Source: Proteobacteria bacterium 005FR1 (GTDB lineage: Bacteria; Pseudomonadota; Gammaproteobacteria; Pseudomonadales; Cellvibrionaceae). From it: a stretch of DNA of 64,000 nt. Position 1 is the stretch's first letter; every line of letters starts with the position of its first letter. Below are positions 26,136 to 35,266 of the stretch, piece by piece. The stretch lies in the NCBI GenBank assembly GCA_026192395.1, contig WACF01000001.1:800977-864976 (forward strand), read 5' to 3'. The notes under the pieces are model-generated. The model had not been told where the DNA came from. It did not search any database and saw nothing but the letters and a program-made list of their open reading frames with translations. The translations under genes and the position numbers were made by a program.

Positions 26136-28244
26136 TTACTCCCACATCCCCAGCACTTTGCCCTTGATGTCTGCCAGCACCTCTTCCCCCTTGGCGATGT
26201 CTTGCTCGGTGAGTCGGGTGTCCGGGTAGGGGATTTCCTCCAAGGCCGTGCAGAGAGCTTTGGTGAGGAAGCGGCTCTTGGCTCCGTAGACGTGCTTGCC
26301 GCCGTAGCGCTGTTGCTCGGGAATCCAGAATCGCAGGGGTTGCATCAAATGCAGTTCGCGCTGGGCGCGGGTGATGGCGACGTTGAGGAGGCGGCGTTCT
26401 TCTTCGAGGGCGGCGTCGTTATTGGTGGCATATTCGTTGGGGAAGTTGCCGTCGACTACGTTGAGGATGTAGACGTTGCGCCACTCCTGGCCTTTGGCGC
26501 TGTGGACGGTGCTGAGAATCAGGTAGTCGTCGTCCTTACGGGAGTCGTTGCCGTGGTCGCCGGTTTTGTTGGGCGGGTCGAGGGTGAGTTCGCTGAGGAA
26601 CCTTTCGCGCGAGGGATATTGCAGGGCGATCATCGCCAGTTGTTCAACGTCGCCGTTGCGGACCAGGTGATTGTCGTAATGCTCTTCGAGGATGTCGCGG
26701 TACCAGAAGTTGACCGCCTTCATCTGCTCCTGCCAGGGAATGCGATTGTGATGAACGTCGGCCAGCAGTTTGATCAGCGCTGGCCAGGGCTTTTCCGCGG
26801 TAATGCGGGATTTGAAGTTGGTGAGGCTGGCCGGATCGAAGTGATTCAGCTCGAGGAAGTCGAGAATCTTTTCCGCGATGGCCGGGCCGACACCGGGCAA
26901 CAACTTCAGAATACGAAAGCCGGACAGGCGGTGTCTGGGATTGTCGGCCCAGCGCAGAATGCTGAGCGCGTCCTTCACATGTGCTGCGTCGAGAAACTTC
27001 AGGCCGCCGTGTTTTACGTAGGGGATATTGTGCCGGCGCAGATTGATTTCCAGATCGCTGGAGTGGTGACTGGAGCGGAACAGGACGGCTTGTCGTTTGA
27101 GCGTGACGCCCTCCTCCCTTGCGGCGAGTATTTTCTCGATGATGTATTTGGATTGGCTTTCCTGATCTTCCACGGTTACCAACCAGGGTTTCTGCTTTCC
27201 GGCCTTATCGCTGAACAGCTGATTTTTGTAACCGGTACTCGCTTCTTTGAGCAGGGCATTGGATAAATCCAGAATCGGCTGAGTGGAGCGGTAGTTTTTG
27301 CTGAGTGGAATCACTTGCGCCGGGGGTGAAAACAGCTGCGGAAAGCCGAGGATGTTTTCCACATTGGCGGAGCGAAACGAATAAATGGATTGGGCATCGT
27401 CGCCCACCACCGTCAGTCCGCGGCCGTCAGGAAACAGACGGGTGAGGATGCCGGCCTGCAGGACGTTGGTATCCTGGTACTCGTCCACGAGAATATGATC
27501 GAATGTTTCGCGAATGCGATTGGCGATGGCGGGCTCGCCTGCAAGGTGAAACCAGTACAGCAGCAGGTCATCGTAATCCAGGCAGAGCTGTTTCTGTTTT
27601 TCTTCCACGTAGGCGCGAAAGAGGCTTTTCAGTTCCGTCTCCCAATCCGCGCACCAGGGAAAATCCTGCTGGAGGACGTCGGCGAGATCCGCCTGTGCGT
27701 TGACCACGCGGGAATAGATATCCACACAGGTGCCTTTGTGGGGGAAGCGCTTCTCGGTGCGGGAATAGCCCAGTTTATGCCGCAGCAGGTCCAGCATGTC
27801 GGCCGCATCGCCGCGATCCATGATGGTGAAATCGGGATCGAGGCCAATCGATTTCGCCTGGCTACGCAACAGCCGGTTGGCGACTGAATGGAAGGTTCCG
27901 ATCCAGGACAGATCCGCCGCCGCGCACTCCTCTTCGCCCCGCTCCTTCAGTTTTGCCGCGACGATTCGGCGAGTCCGCTCGGCCAGCTCCTGGGCGGCGC
28001 GGCGGGAGAATGTCATCAGCAGAACCCGATCGGGGCTGGTGCCATTGAGGATCAGGTGGGCGGCGCGATGGGCCAGGGTGTTGGTTTTGCCGGTGCCGGC
28101 GCCGGCGATGATCAGCAGCGGGCCGGACTGGACGCCCTTGCCTGCTTCCACCTGACCGTAAGTGGCGGCCTGGTGCTGTTGTTCATTGAGGGCGTGCTTT
28201 TCGCGCACTTGTCTATCGGGCTTTGGTGTCGAGAGAAGCTGCAT
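26136..28244 (-). CDS. UvrD/Rep-family ATP-dependent DNA helicase
   Basis: 702 aa from ATG 28244; the in-frame ATG at 28304 adds 20 unlikely residues. SF1A motifs are in order: Q-motif (ALNEQQHQAA), Walker A GAGTGKTN, LLMTFSRRAA, motif II VDEYQDTN, motif III VVGDDAQSIYSFR, motif V LSTVHSAKGQEW, and motif VI NVAITRAQR. The 2B insert is shorter and different from UvrD and Rep, so this is a separate branch, not the housekeeping uvrD (inference). Such helicases unwind DNA 3' to 5' in repair or replication restart. Isolated gene, no nuclease partner nearby. Confidence 0.92.
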   Translation of the reverse strand: MQLLSTPKPDRQVREKHALNEQQHQAATYGQVEAGKGVQSGPLLIIAGAGTGKTNTLAHRAAHLILNGTSPDRVLLMTFSRRAAQELAERTRRIVAAKLKERGEEECAAADLSWIGTFHSVANRLLRSQAKSIGLDPDFTIMDRGDAADMLDLLRHKLGYSRTEKRFPHKGTCVDIYSRVVNAQADLADVLQQDFPWCADWETELKSLFRAYVEEKQKQLCLDYDDLLLYWFHLAGEPAIANRIRETFDHILVDEYQDTNVLQAGILTRLFPDGRGLTVVGDDAQSIYSFRSANVENILGFPQLFSPPAQVIPLSKNYRSTQPILDLSNALLKEASTGYKNQLFSDKAGKQKPWLVTVEDQESQSKYIIEKILAAREEGVTLKRQAVLFRSSHHSSDLEINLRRHNIPYVKHGGLKFLDAAHVKDALSILRWADNPRHRLSGFRILKLLPGVGPAIAEKILDFLELNHFDPASLTNFKSRITAEKPWPALIKLLADVHHNRIPWQEQMKAVNFWYRDILEEHYDNHLVRNGDVEQLAMIALQYPSRERFLSELTLDPPNKTGDHGNDSRKDDDYLILSTVHSAKGQEWRNVYILNVVDGNFPNEYATNNDAALEEERRLLNVAITRAQRELHLMQPLRFWIPEQQRYGGKHVYGAKSRFLTKALCTALEEIPYPDTRLTEQDIAKGEEVLADIKGKVLGMWE

Positions 28245-28341
28245 AGGATGACTGCGTGAGACTGTATATACGCACAGTTTGGCGCAAAAGGTCAATCCGA
28301 TCAATGATGAGCTTCACTCCCGGTTTGGGGGAGTTTTTTGG

Positions 28342-28361
28342 ATTCCGGCCTGCGCCGGAAT
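28342..28361. repeat. REP/dRS3-like palindrome
   Basis: ATTCCGGC (28342-28349), loop CTGC, GCCGGAAT (28354-28361), with TGACG directly after. This resembles the short ATTCC...GGAAT palindromes scattered through many proteobacterial genomes. It sits between the helicase start and the decayed SLC13 gene. Only this copy is visible in the window. Confidence 0.5.
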
Positions 28362-28443
28362 GACGCGGGCGAATTGTCGACAAAGCGTGACGTTCACGCG
28401 TTGCGAGGCTTCATCCGGCCACGTTCATTGGCAAAAAGTCGAC

Positions 28444-29269
28444 TCAAGCGGCCTGCAGCGGCCAGCCGATAATCAACACCGCGAGTGTGACCACTGCGAT
28501 CAAGGCGTTCATGGGCAGTCCGACCTTGAGGAAGTCCGCAAAGCGGTAGCCGCCCGGGCCATACACCATCAGGTTGGTCTGGTAGCCAATCGGTGTGGCG
28601 AAGCTGGCGGACGCGGCCATCATGATCGCGAACACCAAGGGCTCGTGTTGAGGCTCGCCTTTTCGGTAATTTCCAGAACGATGGGCAGCATCAACAGCGC
28701 GGCGGCGTTGTTGGTGATAATTTCGGTCAGCAGGGAAACCGCCAGGTAAGTGAGGATCAGAGCCAGCCCGGGATGGCCGCCGCTCAGACCGAGGATGTTT
28801 TCCGCCAGTACCGCGGCCACGCCGGTTTTCTCCAGCGCAATGCCGAGCGCAAAGGAAGCGGCGATGGTGACGAGAACCGGGAGGTCAAGACTCTTCTCGG
28901 CCTGACTGCGCGAACAGCAGCCCGACACGAGCATCAGGCCGGCTCCGACCAGCGCCGCATTCAGCATGCTGGTCAGCCCCACGCCGGCCGCGCACCGCGC
29001 ACGGACTTCGGTTCGCGAAGCACTCGGTTCACCAGTAGATCGATTCCGCCGGAGGCATGCACACCAGCCGCTACCACGAACATGGCAGCCACTGTTATCA
29101 GTCCGGGATTGGCAAAGCCCGACAGAGCTTCCTCCGGAGAAAGCACCCCGGCCACGCTCAGCACAGTCAGCGCGCCCATCATGACCAGGTGCGGACCGAG
29201 GCGGGTCAACGTGAGCAGAGTCAGCGCCGCCACCGCCAGTCCCAGCGACAACCATGCATCCCAAGCCAT
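28444..29269 (-). pseudogene. Decayed SLC13/DASS-type anion transporter
   Basis: Three pieces of one family protein lie in order in three frames. The N-terminal ~95 residues (MAWDAWLSLGLAVAALTLL..., GGIDLLVNRVLRE) run from 29269 to ~29000. The next piece (GLTSMLNAALVGAGLML to [19 protein letters not shown]) is in a second frame and runs to ~28645. The end ([20 protein letters not shown]...) is in a third frame. Full members have ~580-600 residues including TrkA-C domains between pieces one and two, so ~300 residues are missing there. The second break can be repaired by adding one base to the GGG run at 28639-28641. The conserved SLC13 motif ITNNAA is intact. It is surely non-functional unless the frameshift is a sequencing error, and the internal deletion remains. 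Confidence 0.85.
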
Positions 29270-29396
29270 ACACCGCCTCAGCAGAATCCATCGAGGCGCG
29301 CAGCTTAGAGTGAGACCGGGGCCCAGAAAAATACTCGTTGGCGATATATCCCGAGCGTTTGGTTATAGGCGGTCGGTGAGGTTCTCTGGCCTTATC

Positions 29397-30281
29397 TCAA
29401 TTTTCGACCACGGTGATTTCGCCGATCATCCCCGCGGCCTCATGGGGAATACAGAAGTACCTGTACTGACCGGGAACGTCGAAAGTTTTTCGGTAGCTGC
29501 CACCAGGCTGGATATTGCCGGAGTCGAAGCTTCCGGCCTTCGGCGGAAGCTTCACATGGGACTTGTCACTGGCTTTCTGAGCATCGGCAGTAACCGTGTG
29601 CACAAGACTGGATGTGTTGCGCCATTCGACAGTGCCCCCCGGCTGAATGGTTATTTTTGCCGGGACGTACTTGAGCTTGTCGGTCATCTCCACGACGGTG
29701 GGCTGGCTGAACTGATCCGTATCGCTGTTGCGCTCATTAGCGGCGATCGGCTGCGCCGCAGGCAGGCCGGGTTGCGGTTGATCAGCCTGCTGGTAATCGC
29801 GGTACTCTGACTCACTCATGTAAGGCAGGCGCACGGTAAACGCGACCAGATCCCAAATCTCGTCATCGCTGTAAACCTGCCCCCAGGCTGGCATGCCGGT
29901 CATTTGGATGCCGTGTTCGACGATCCAGAAAAGCTCGCTCGGCTGCCATTCGGTTACCGCATCGGACAGCGCCGGGGGCTCGGGCCTGAGTCCTCGCCCG
30001 ATCGGCGCAGGCTCAACACCGGGAGCGCCATGGCAGACTTTGCAGTGGGAGTCGAAGTGATCAAAGCCGCGATCGGCCATCTCGGCGGTCAGTTCAGGGA
30101 CATCGATTTGTTCCGCGCGCTCACGTACGGAATTCTCCATCGTGGTGTGGAGAATCCAGCGACCGAATGCCGTATGTGGCTCAGTTGCCGCCACGTTGTA
30201 AGCGCCGGAGTAAATGACCCACAGGCCGATGGCCGCGCCGATCGCAGCCAGCGCAACCAGCGTTAGCAGAAAAATCCGCAT
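29397..30281 (-). CDS. Cytochrome c fused to a cupredoxin domain
   Basis: 294 aa. An N-terminal membrane anchor (~1-25) is followed by a monohaem cytochrome c domain with CKVCH and the distal Met in TGMPAW (~70-175). A Gln/Pro-rich hinge (~180-205) leads to a C-terminal type I copper domain (~215-294) with H in LVHTVT and Cys-His-Met ligands in FCIPHEAAGM. Fused cytochrome-cupredoxins pass electrons between periplasmic partners. It is 14 bp downstream of the P460 gene and surely co-transcribed. Its cytochrome domain is similar to that of the tri-haem protein at 55298 (ELFWIV-HGI--TGMPAW in both). Confidence 0.88.
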   Translation of the reverse strand: MRIFLLTLVALAAIGAAIGLWVIYSGAYNVAATEPHTAFGRWILHTTMENSVRERAEQIDVPELTAEMADRGFDHFDSHCKVCHGAPGVEPAPIGRGLRPEPPALSDAVTEWQPSELFWIVEHGIQMTGMPAWGQVYSDDEIWDLVAFTVRLPYMSESEYRDYQQADQPQPGLPAAQPIAANERNSDTDQFSQPTVVEMTDKLKYVPAKITIQPGGTVEWRNTSSLVHTVTADAQKASDKSHVKLPPKAGSFDSGNIQPGGSYRKTFDVPGQYRYFCIPHEAAGMIGEITVVEN

Positions 30282-30295
30282 GGCGAGCGTTGGGC

Positions 30296-30784
30296 TCAGT
30301 TACCAGGAATGTCGGTGAACAGGTAGGCTTTCGGGGCGCTCTGGTGACAAGCCTGGCAGGAATCCACTTTGCCCGCCGCCTCGACCGTTCCGTCCGGCAG
30401 ACGCTTCAGCCAAAACCAGTTGTTATGGTCCGCATTGTAGCCCTCGCCCGCCTGGTACATGACCGTTACTGCCGCCAGGTCCTTCTGGGGGGTGTAGTTT
30501 TCTTTCACGATAATGCTACCCGCCGGCATATCGCCGTCGAAGTCCTTCAGCGCGTCGAGTGCGGTCTCGTTGACATAGGTCTTGAGCTGAGCGCCATGAG
30601 GTCGGGTACCCTCGTAGAAACCTTCCTTGCCCGGCCAGAATGGCCACTGCTCGTAGTTCTGTTGCTGCAGATAACTCCAGACAGCCTCTGCCTCAGGCTC
30701 CGGCAAATCTTGCTGGGCATACGCGGTCAACGCTGTCAGGCCGGCAACTGCCGCCAGTGCGGAAGTAAGAACTCGTCCGTCCAT
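30296..30784 (-). CDS. Cytochrome P460-family haem protein
   Basis: 162 aa from ATG 30784, set by GAGGAG 6 bases upstream; in-frame starts at 30802 and 30856 lie before it. The signal peptide ends TAYAQ. The P460 fold is recognised from GTRPHGAQLKTYVNETAL, GSIIVKENY and FWLKRLPDGTVEAAGK, and the haem attachment is CQACH near the C-terminus. Cytochrome P460 in ammonia oxidisers oxidises hydroxylamine to N2O/NO using a Lys-haem crosslink, while many relatives in other bacteria have unknown roles. The cytochrome-cupredoxin just downstream is its likely electron acceptor. Confidence 0.87.
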   Translation of the reverse strand: MDGRVLTSALAAVAGLTALTAYAQQDLPEPEAEAVWSYLQQQNYEQWPFWPGKEGFYEGTRPHGAQLKTYVNETALDALKDFDGDMPAGSIIVKENYTPQKDLAAVTVMYQAGEGYNADHNNWFWLKRLPDGTVEAAGKVDSCQACHQSAPKAYLFTDIPGN

Positions 30785-30915
30785 AAAATCTCCTCGCTTC
30801 ATGATCGACTCGATAGCTGTGGTCGAGTGAGAGAAGCCCCGCTCAGCTTTCCGCACCGACGGCTGCAGGACCGGTCAGCGATATCCTATGGATCGCTGAC
30901 GCGGTTGCAAGCGCG

Positions 30916-31620
30916 TCAGTGCTTGGTTTTTGGATCTATGCGATCCGCCACATGGTGCCCAACTTCATCCACTTTCGTCGCCGCGCGATCGGCAAACTCC
31001 GCTGCTTTCTCGTTGAGGCGCTCCTTGTAGGGTGAGAGCATCTCATCTTCCCGTCGCGAGGTCGGCATGGATGCGCCCAGCAGCGCGCCCAGTGCAATGC
31101 CCATCACGCCGATGGCCAGCGGCTGTTCGCGCATCAGTCGTTCAAAGCCAGCCTGGCTTTGATGACGTGAACGGGAGGCCATGTTGCGGGCAGATTCGCT
31201 CATGTGGCGCAGACGATCCGACGCACCCAGTTCGTGGTGGCCTTCCCCGGCGTGCGGATCATAGGCAGTATCGACGCCGTAGCTCGCGCTGCTGGGCTCT
31301 TCGGCACTGCCGTAATCTTCGTAGCGGCTGCTCGGAGGGGAAGAAGCGCGACGATTTGGCCCCATCAGCAACCAGGTGATTCCGGTGGCGGTCAGCAAAG
31401 TTGGAATGGGATTGGCACGCACGGTTTCCATCAGATTCCGTGTTAGATCGCCGCCCCCGCTATGGCGCGTGTAGTCGACAATCTGATCCAGCCACTGGCT
31501 CGGGACAAACCGCTGTGCCAGCGCTGTAATTGTGTCCTCCAGGTGAGCGCGCTGCTGGTCGACCTCCCGCTCCAGTTCGCGTGGATCCTTATCCGAGTCA
31601 CTACGGTATTCGTTTGCCAT
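30916..31620 (-). CDS. DUF3618-domain membrane-associated protein
   Basis: 234 aa from ATG 31620 with AGGAGC 6 bases upstream. DUF3618 is seen at ~10-50 (RELEREVDQQRAHLEDTITAL). A hydrophobic segment follows (~72-87, NPIPTLLTATGITWLL), then a charged hydrophilic stretch, then a second short hydrophobic segment (LAIGVMGIALGALLGA). Such proteins accompany YqjD/ElaB-like ribosome- or membrane-stress proteins; no molecular function is established. No phage holin superfamily III or YqjK gene is next to it, unlike the usual neighbourhood. Confidence 0.78.
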   Translation of the reverse strand: MANEYRSDSDKDPRELEREVDQQRAHLEDTITALAQRFVPSQWLDQIVDYTRHSGGGDLTRNLMETVRANPIPTLLTATGITWLLMGPNRRASSPPSSRYEDYGSAEEPSSASYGVDTAYDPHAGEGHHELGASDRLRHMSESARNMASRSRHQSQAGFERLMREQPLAIGVMGIALGALLGASMPTSRREDEMLSPYKERLNEKAAEFADRAATKVDEVGHHVADRIDPKTKH

Positions 31621-31690
31621 ATTCAGCTCCTGCGTTTGGCTCTGTTCCAAAAGTGATGCGGTTGGGGATGCAAAGATCTCACCGGAATTC

Positions 31691-31782
31691 AGTCGCCAGT
31701 CGCCAGTCGCCAGGGAGATAGGAGATTGGCGTTTAGCAGACCGCACTGCAGCTTAAGCGGCAAGGTGTTTTCTCTGGCGACT
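31691..31782. repeat. Tandem heptamer (AGTCGCC)3 with an inverted partial copy
   Basis: AGTCGCC occurs three times head to tail at 31691-31711 and is followed by AGGGAGA. About 60 bp on, TCTCTGGCGACT (31771-31782) is an inverted partial copy, so the unit could fold back. A similar block with four units lies at 44218-44245. Both are in non-coding DNA. They look like one interspersed repeat family. Confidence 0.65.
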
Positions 31783-31807
31783 CGAGACAGGAGACTGAAA
31801 TCTTTCT

Positions 31808-32614
31808 CTATCCTGCATCTCTGAACGACGGGTACAGCGTCATGCCGCCATCCACAAACAGCGTGGTGCCGACGACGTAGTCCGACTCGTCGGACGCGAG
31901 CCAGACGGCGGCTTTGGCGATATCTTCCGGTTCGCCAATGCGACCGTAGGGAATCAGCTGGAGCATTTTCTTGCGGCCTTCTTCGTCGCTCCACACGTCT
32001 TCGTTGATATCGGTTTGGATGGCCCCTGGGGCGATGGCGTTGACGCGGATTTTTTCATGGGCGAGTTCCAGGGCCATGGTTTCCATCAGCAGTTTCAGGC
32101 CGCCCTTGGCCGCCGCATAATTGACGTGACCGGGCCAGGGAATTTTCTGGTGAACGGAGCTGGTAAAAATGACTTTGCCGCGCGCGGCGGAGATTTCGGG
32201 GTCGTGCTTGCAACGGCGAAAGCAGCGCACGGCCCCCTGCGCGCAAATGAACTGCCCGGTGAGATTGACATCGATCACCCGGTGCCAGTCTTCGGCGCTC
32301 ATCTCCATGAAGGCGGCGTCGCGCTGAATACCCGCGTTGGCTACCACAATGTCGACTCCGCCCCACTCCTGCTCAACCGAGCGGAACAGTTTTTCGCAGC
32401 CTTCGATCGTGGAAATGTCCGCCTTTACCGCCAGCGCTTCGCCGCCGCTCTTGTTGATGTCGGCCTTCATCTGCTCCGCTTCTTCGCGACTGGAACGGTA
32501 GTTCACCACCACCGAGGCACCGGCACTGGCGTAAGCACAGGCGATCGCATTGCCGATTCCCTTGCTGGCACCGGTAACCAACGCGCGCTGACCTGCCAAA
32601 GGTTTACCTTCCAC
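31808..32614 (-). CDS. Short-chain dehydrogenase/reductase (glucose 1-dehydrogenase-like)
   Basis: 268 aa from GTG 32614 with GGGAGG 6 bases upstream; the ATG at 32635 would add seven residues. The NAD(P) Rossmann motif TGASKGIG, VANAGIQ and the catalytic Ser and YAAAK are all present. The sequence resembles SDR glucose 1-dehydrogenases of the stress type. Another SDR lies at 34314-35096 with an interrupted sensor kinase between them, all on one strand. No direct pathway link can be seen. Confidence 0.87.
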   Translation of the reverse strand: MEGKPLAGQRALVTGASKGIGNAIACAYASAGASVVVNYRSSREEAEQMKADINKSGGEALAVKADISTIEGCEKLFRSVEQEWGGVDIVVANAGIQRDAAFMEMSAEDWHRVIDVNLTGQFICAQGAVRCFRRCKHDPEISAARGKVIFTSSVHQKIPWPGHVNYAAAKGGLKLLMETMALELAHEKIRVNAIAPGAIQTDINEDVWSDEEGRKKMLQLIPYGRIGEPEDIAKAAVWLASDESDYVVGTTLFVDGGMTLYPSFRDAG

Positions 32615-32706
32615 AACCAACCTCCCTGCGAACACCCGACCGATAGCCGATCCAAATCAACTCGTTTGCAATCTGCGTTGCAATGTACGAGCCGGCGGCG
32701 GTATAT

Positions 32707-34291
32707 CTAGCGCGCGTCCTGGTGCTGCAGAATCTGTTGCAGATCGGAAAGATCCACAGGCTTCACCAAATGATGATCGAAGCCCGCTGCTCGGGAGCGG
32801 CGCCGGTCCTCTTCCTGCCCCCAGCCGGTCAGCGCCACAATGACAACATCACTGCCCCACTCCTGTTGGCGAATGCATTGGGCCACTTCATAGCCGCTCA
32901 TCTTCGGCATGCCGATGTCCAGCAGAATCAAATCCGGCCGAAAATGGCCACCGAGCTCGAGCGCATCCGGGCCGCTGTAGGCGGTGCGGGTTTCGTTGCC
33001 GAGCAGTTCAAGCACCTCGGCGATGCTGGTTGCAGCATCCCGGTTGTCGTCGACAACCAGCACACGCCGGCGCTGGCGGCTGCAGAGGCGGGCCTGCTCC
33101 GGGTGCCTCTCCTGGATTTCTCCTGGAGCCGCGGCCGGCAGGTATACCACAAACTCACTCCCCAGACTGGGTCCGGCGCTGCGCGCTTCCACCCGGCCGC
33201 TGTGCTTTTCCACCAGGCCTCTTACCAGCGACAGACCGATGCCGAGGCCACCGCTGGCGCGCTCGAGCCCCGAGTCGGCCTGGATGAACATGTCGAAAAT
33301 CCGGTCCAGCATGTGGACGGGAATACCGATTCCGGTGTCGCGCACTGTGATTGCGATCTCGCAGCCCTGCTGCGCTGCTTTCAACCAGATCGATGCGCCC
33401 CGCTCGCTGAACTTGGCTGCATTGTTGAGAAGATTTGAAAAGATCTGCGAAAGCCGCGCGGGGTCGCCATCGACATAGAGCGGTTTGGGCGGCAGGTCCA
33501 GGGAAAAGTGATGGGACGCCTCCTCGATCGCCGGGCGCGTCGTCTCCACCGCCTGCTCGAGGACGGAGTTCAGCAGGACCCGTTGCTTGTGCAAAGTAAT
33601 GATCCCGCGGCTGATTCGGCTCAGGTCCAGAAGATCATCGATGAGCCGCACCATGTGGGTGAGCTGTCGGTCCATCATCTGTTGCGCCCGCTCCACCGCA
33701 ACGGGATCGTTTCGTGCGAGGTGCAGAATCTCCAGACCGTTGCGCAGTGGCGCCAAGGGGTTGCGCAACTCGTGAGCCAGGGTCGCGATGAATTCGTCCT
33801 TGCGCCGGTCCGACTCCTTCAGCGCTTCCTCGGCGGCGCGCTGTTCGGTGATATCGGTATTGGTGCCGAACCACCGGGTAATCTCGCCTGCTGCGAACCG
33901 GCACGGCGCGGGAGAGAAACCAACGGTATTCGCCAGCTTTACTGCGAAGCGGAAAGGTGTCTTCCCATTCCTCACCGGTGTCCCACGAATGCTGGATACG
34001 CTCCACCACCCGGTCCACGTGGTCCGGATGGTGAACGCGTCGCCAACCCCAGCCCTGCATTTCTTCAAGCGTGGTGCCGGTGTATTCGTACCAGCGGCGG
34101 TTGTACCAGAAGATCCAGCCCTTCGGATCTGCCATCCAGGCCAGCTGGGACATGTTGTCCGCCAAGGTGCGAAAGCGCGCTTCGCTTTCCCGCAGGCGCG
34201 CAGCCGTCGTGTGCCCGTCGCTCTCTCTTTCGGCAACGGTGGCGTTGTCGTCGCACAGATTATTTGATTTATTCTGGTCGGATGAACTCAT
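32707..34291 (-). pseudogene. PAS-hybrid histidine kinase with C-terminal receiver, split by a frameshift
   Basis: From ATG 34291 (GGGAGC site) the first frame encodes a PAS domain (LADNMSQLAWMADPKGWIF..., GEYRWFLSRAVPVR) and is lost at ~33890-33895. A second frame takes over with AAGEITRWFGTNTDITEQ, the end of the same PAS domain. It continues into HisKA (HELRNPLAPLRN), HATPase (NLLNNAAKFS, DTGIGIP, GGLGIGL) and a receiver domain (LVVDDN, LLDIGMPKMSG, LVKPVD) to the stop at 32707. The break is a two-base (or five-base) loss or a one-base gain. All kinase boxes are intact, so an unbroken gene would be active. A receiver fused to the same chain normally acts in a phosphorelay. Confidence 0.82.
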
Positions 34292-34313
34292 AAGCTCCCT
34301 ATTCAGGGCACGG

Positions 34314-35096
34314 TCATGCGCCCTGCCCCTGGAATTGCATCAGCGCGCCGTCGACGACAATACTGGTTCCCTGAATGTAGCGCGCCTGAGGCGACGCAAG
34401 AAATACCGCCACGTTGGCAATCTCCTCGGGCTCGGCGGCGCGCTTCATCGGAATCGACTGAACCTGCTGCTCGCGCACCTTGGGATCATCGATCGCCTGC
34501 TGATTGAAAGGCGTGAGAACCATTCCGGGCGCAATGTTGTTGACGTTGATGTTTTTCTCGGAAAGCTCCAGCGCCAGCGTGCGGGTAAGATTGCGCAAGC
34601 CGCCTTTCGAGACATCGTAGCCCGCCGCGCCCGCGCGGGGAATTTCCTCATGAACACTGGTAATGTTGATGATAGTGCCGTGCTTGCCGCTACCTTCGAT
34701 GTTGCGAATGAATTCCTGACAACAGAAAAACGGACCATAAAGGTTGGTGCGAATCTCATCGTCCCATTCTTCCAGCGACATGTCCTTGACTGGCTTCCCA
34801 TTGGAATCGATCCCGGCGTCGTTAACGAGAATCGTCGGCGGGCCGAGTGTGTCTTCGGTCATTCTGAACAGGTGCTTCACCTGCTCCGGATCGCGCTGAT
34901 CGAAGTGGCATACCAGCGCTTTTCCTCCGGCCGCTTCCACCTCTTGTCTGGTTCGCTCCGCGCCTTGCTTGTCATGCAACCAGGTGATGGTCACATCCGC
35001 CCCCTCTTTCGCGAAGGCGATGGCGGTGGCCTGACCGATCCCCGAATCGGAACCAGTAACGATGGCGATTTCATTCTCCAGCTTGTGCTCTCCCAT
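34314..35096 (-). CDS. Short-chain dehydrogenase/reductase
   Basis: 260 aa from ATG 35096 (AAGGAG 9 bases upstream). It has TGSDSGIGQATAIAFAKEGADV, VNDAGIDSNG and the catalytic Ser (ITSVHEEIPRAGAAGYDVSKGG: Ser, Tyr, Lys). It lies 22 bp upstream of the hybrid kinase gene and may share its transcript. It is about one-third identical in appearance to the SDR at 31808. Substrate unknown. Confidence 0.87.
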   Translation of the reverse strand: MGEHKLENEIAIVTGSDSGIGQATAIAFAKEGADVTITWLHDKQGAERTRQEVEAAGGKALVCHFDQRDPEQVKHLFRMTEDTLGPPTILVNDAGIDSNGKPVKDMSLEEWDDEIRTNLYGPFFCCQEFIRNIEGSGKHGTIINITSVHEEIPRAGAAGYDVSKGGLRNLTRTLALELSEKNINVNNIAPGMVLTPFNQQAIDDPKVREQQVQSIPMKRAAEPEEIANVAVFLASPQARYIQGTSIVVDGALMQFQGQGA

Positions 35097-35266
35097 GGCG
35101 TCGCTCTCCTTGCCTGTGTCTCTGACAGGGCACCGACATGCAAGAACCGGCCGCAAAAGCTTGGAGATGTACTTATCCCCGAACTGGTGTGCTTTCTGCT
35201 TCAGGGGAAAACGGAGACGAAGAACGGAAACTGACAGCGCCAACAAACGCGGTAACAGGAGTGCAT

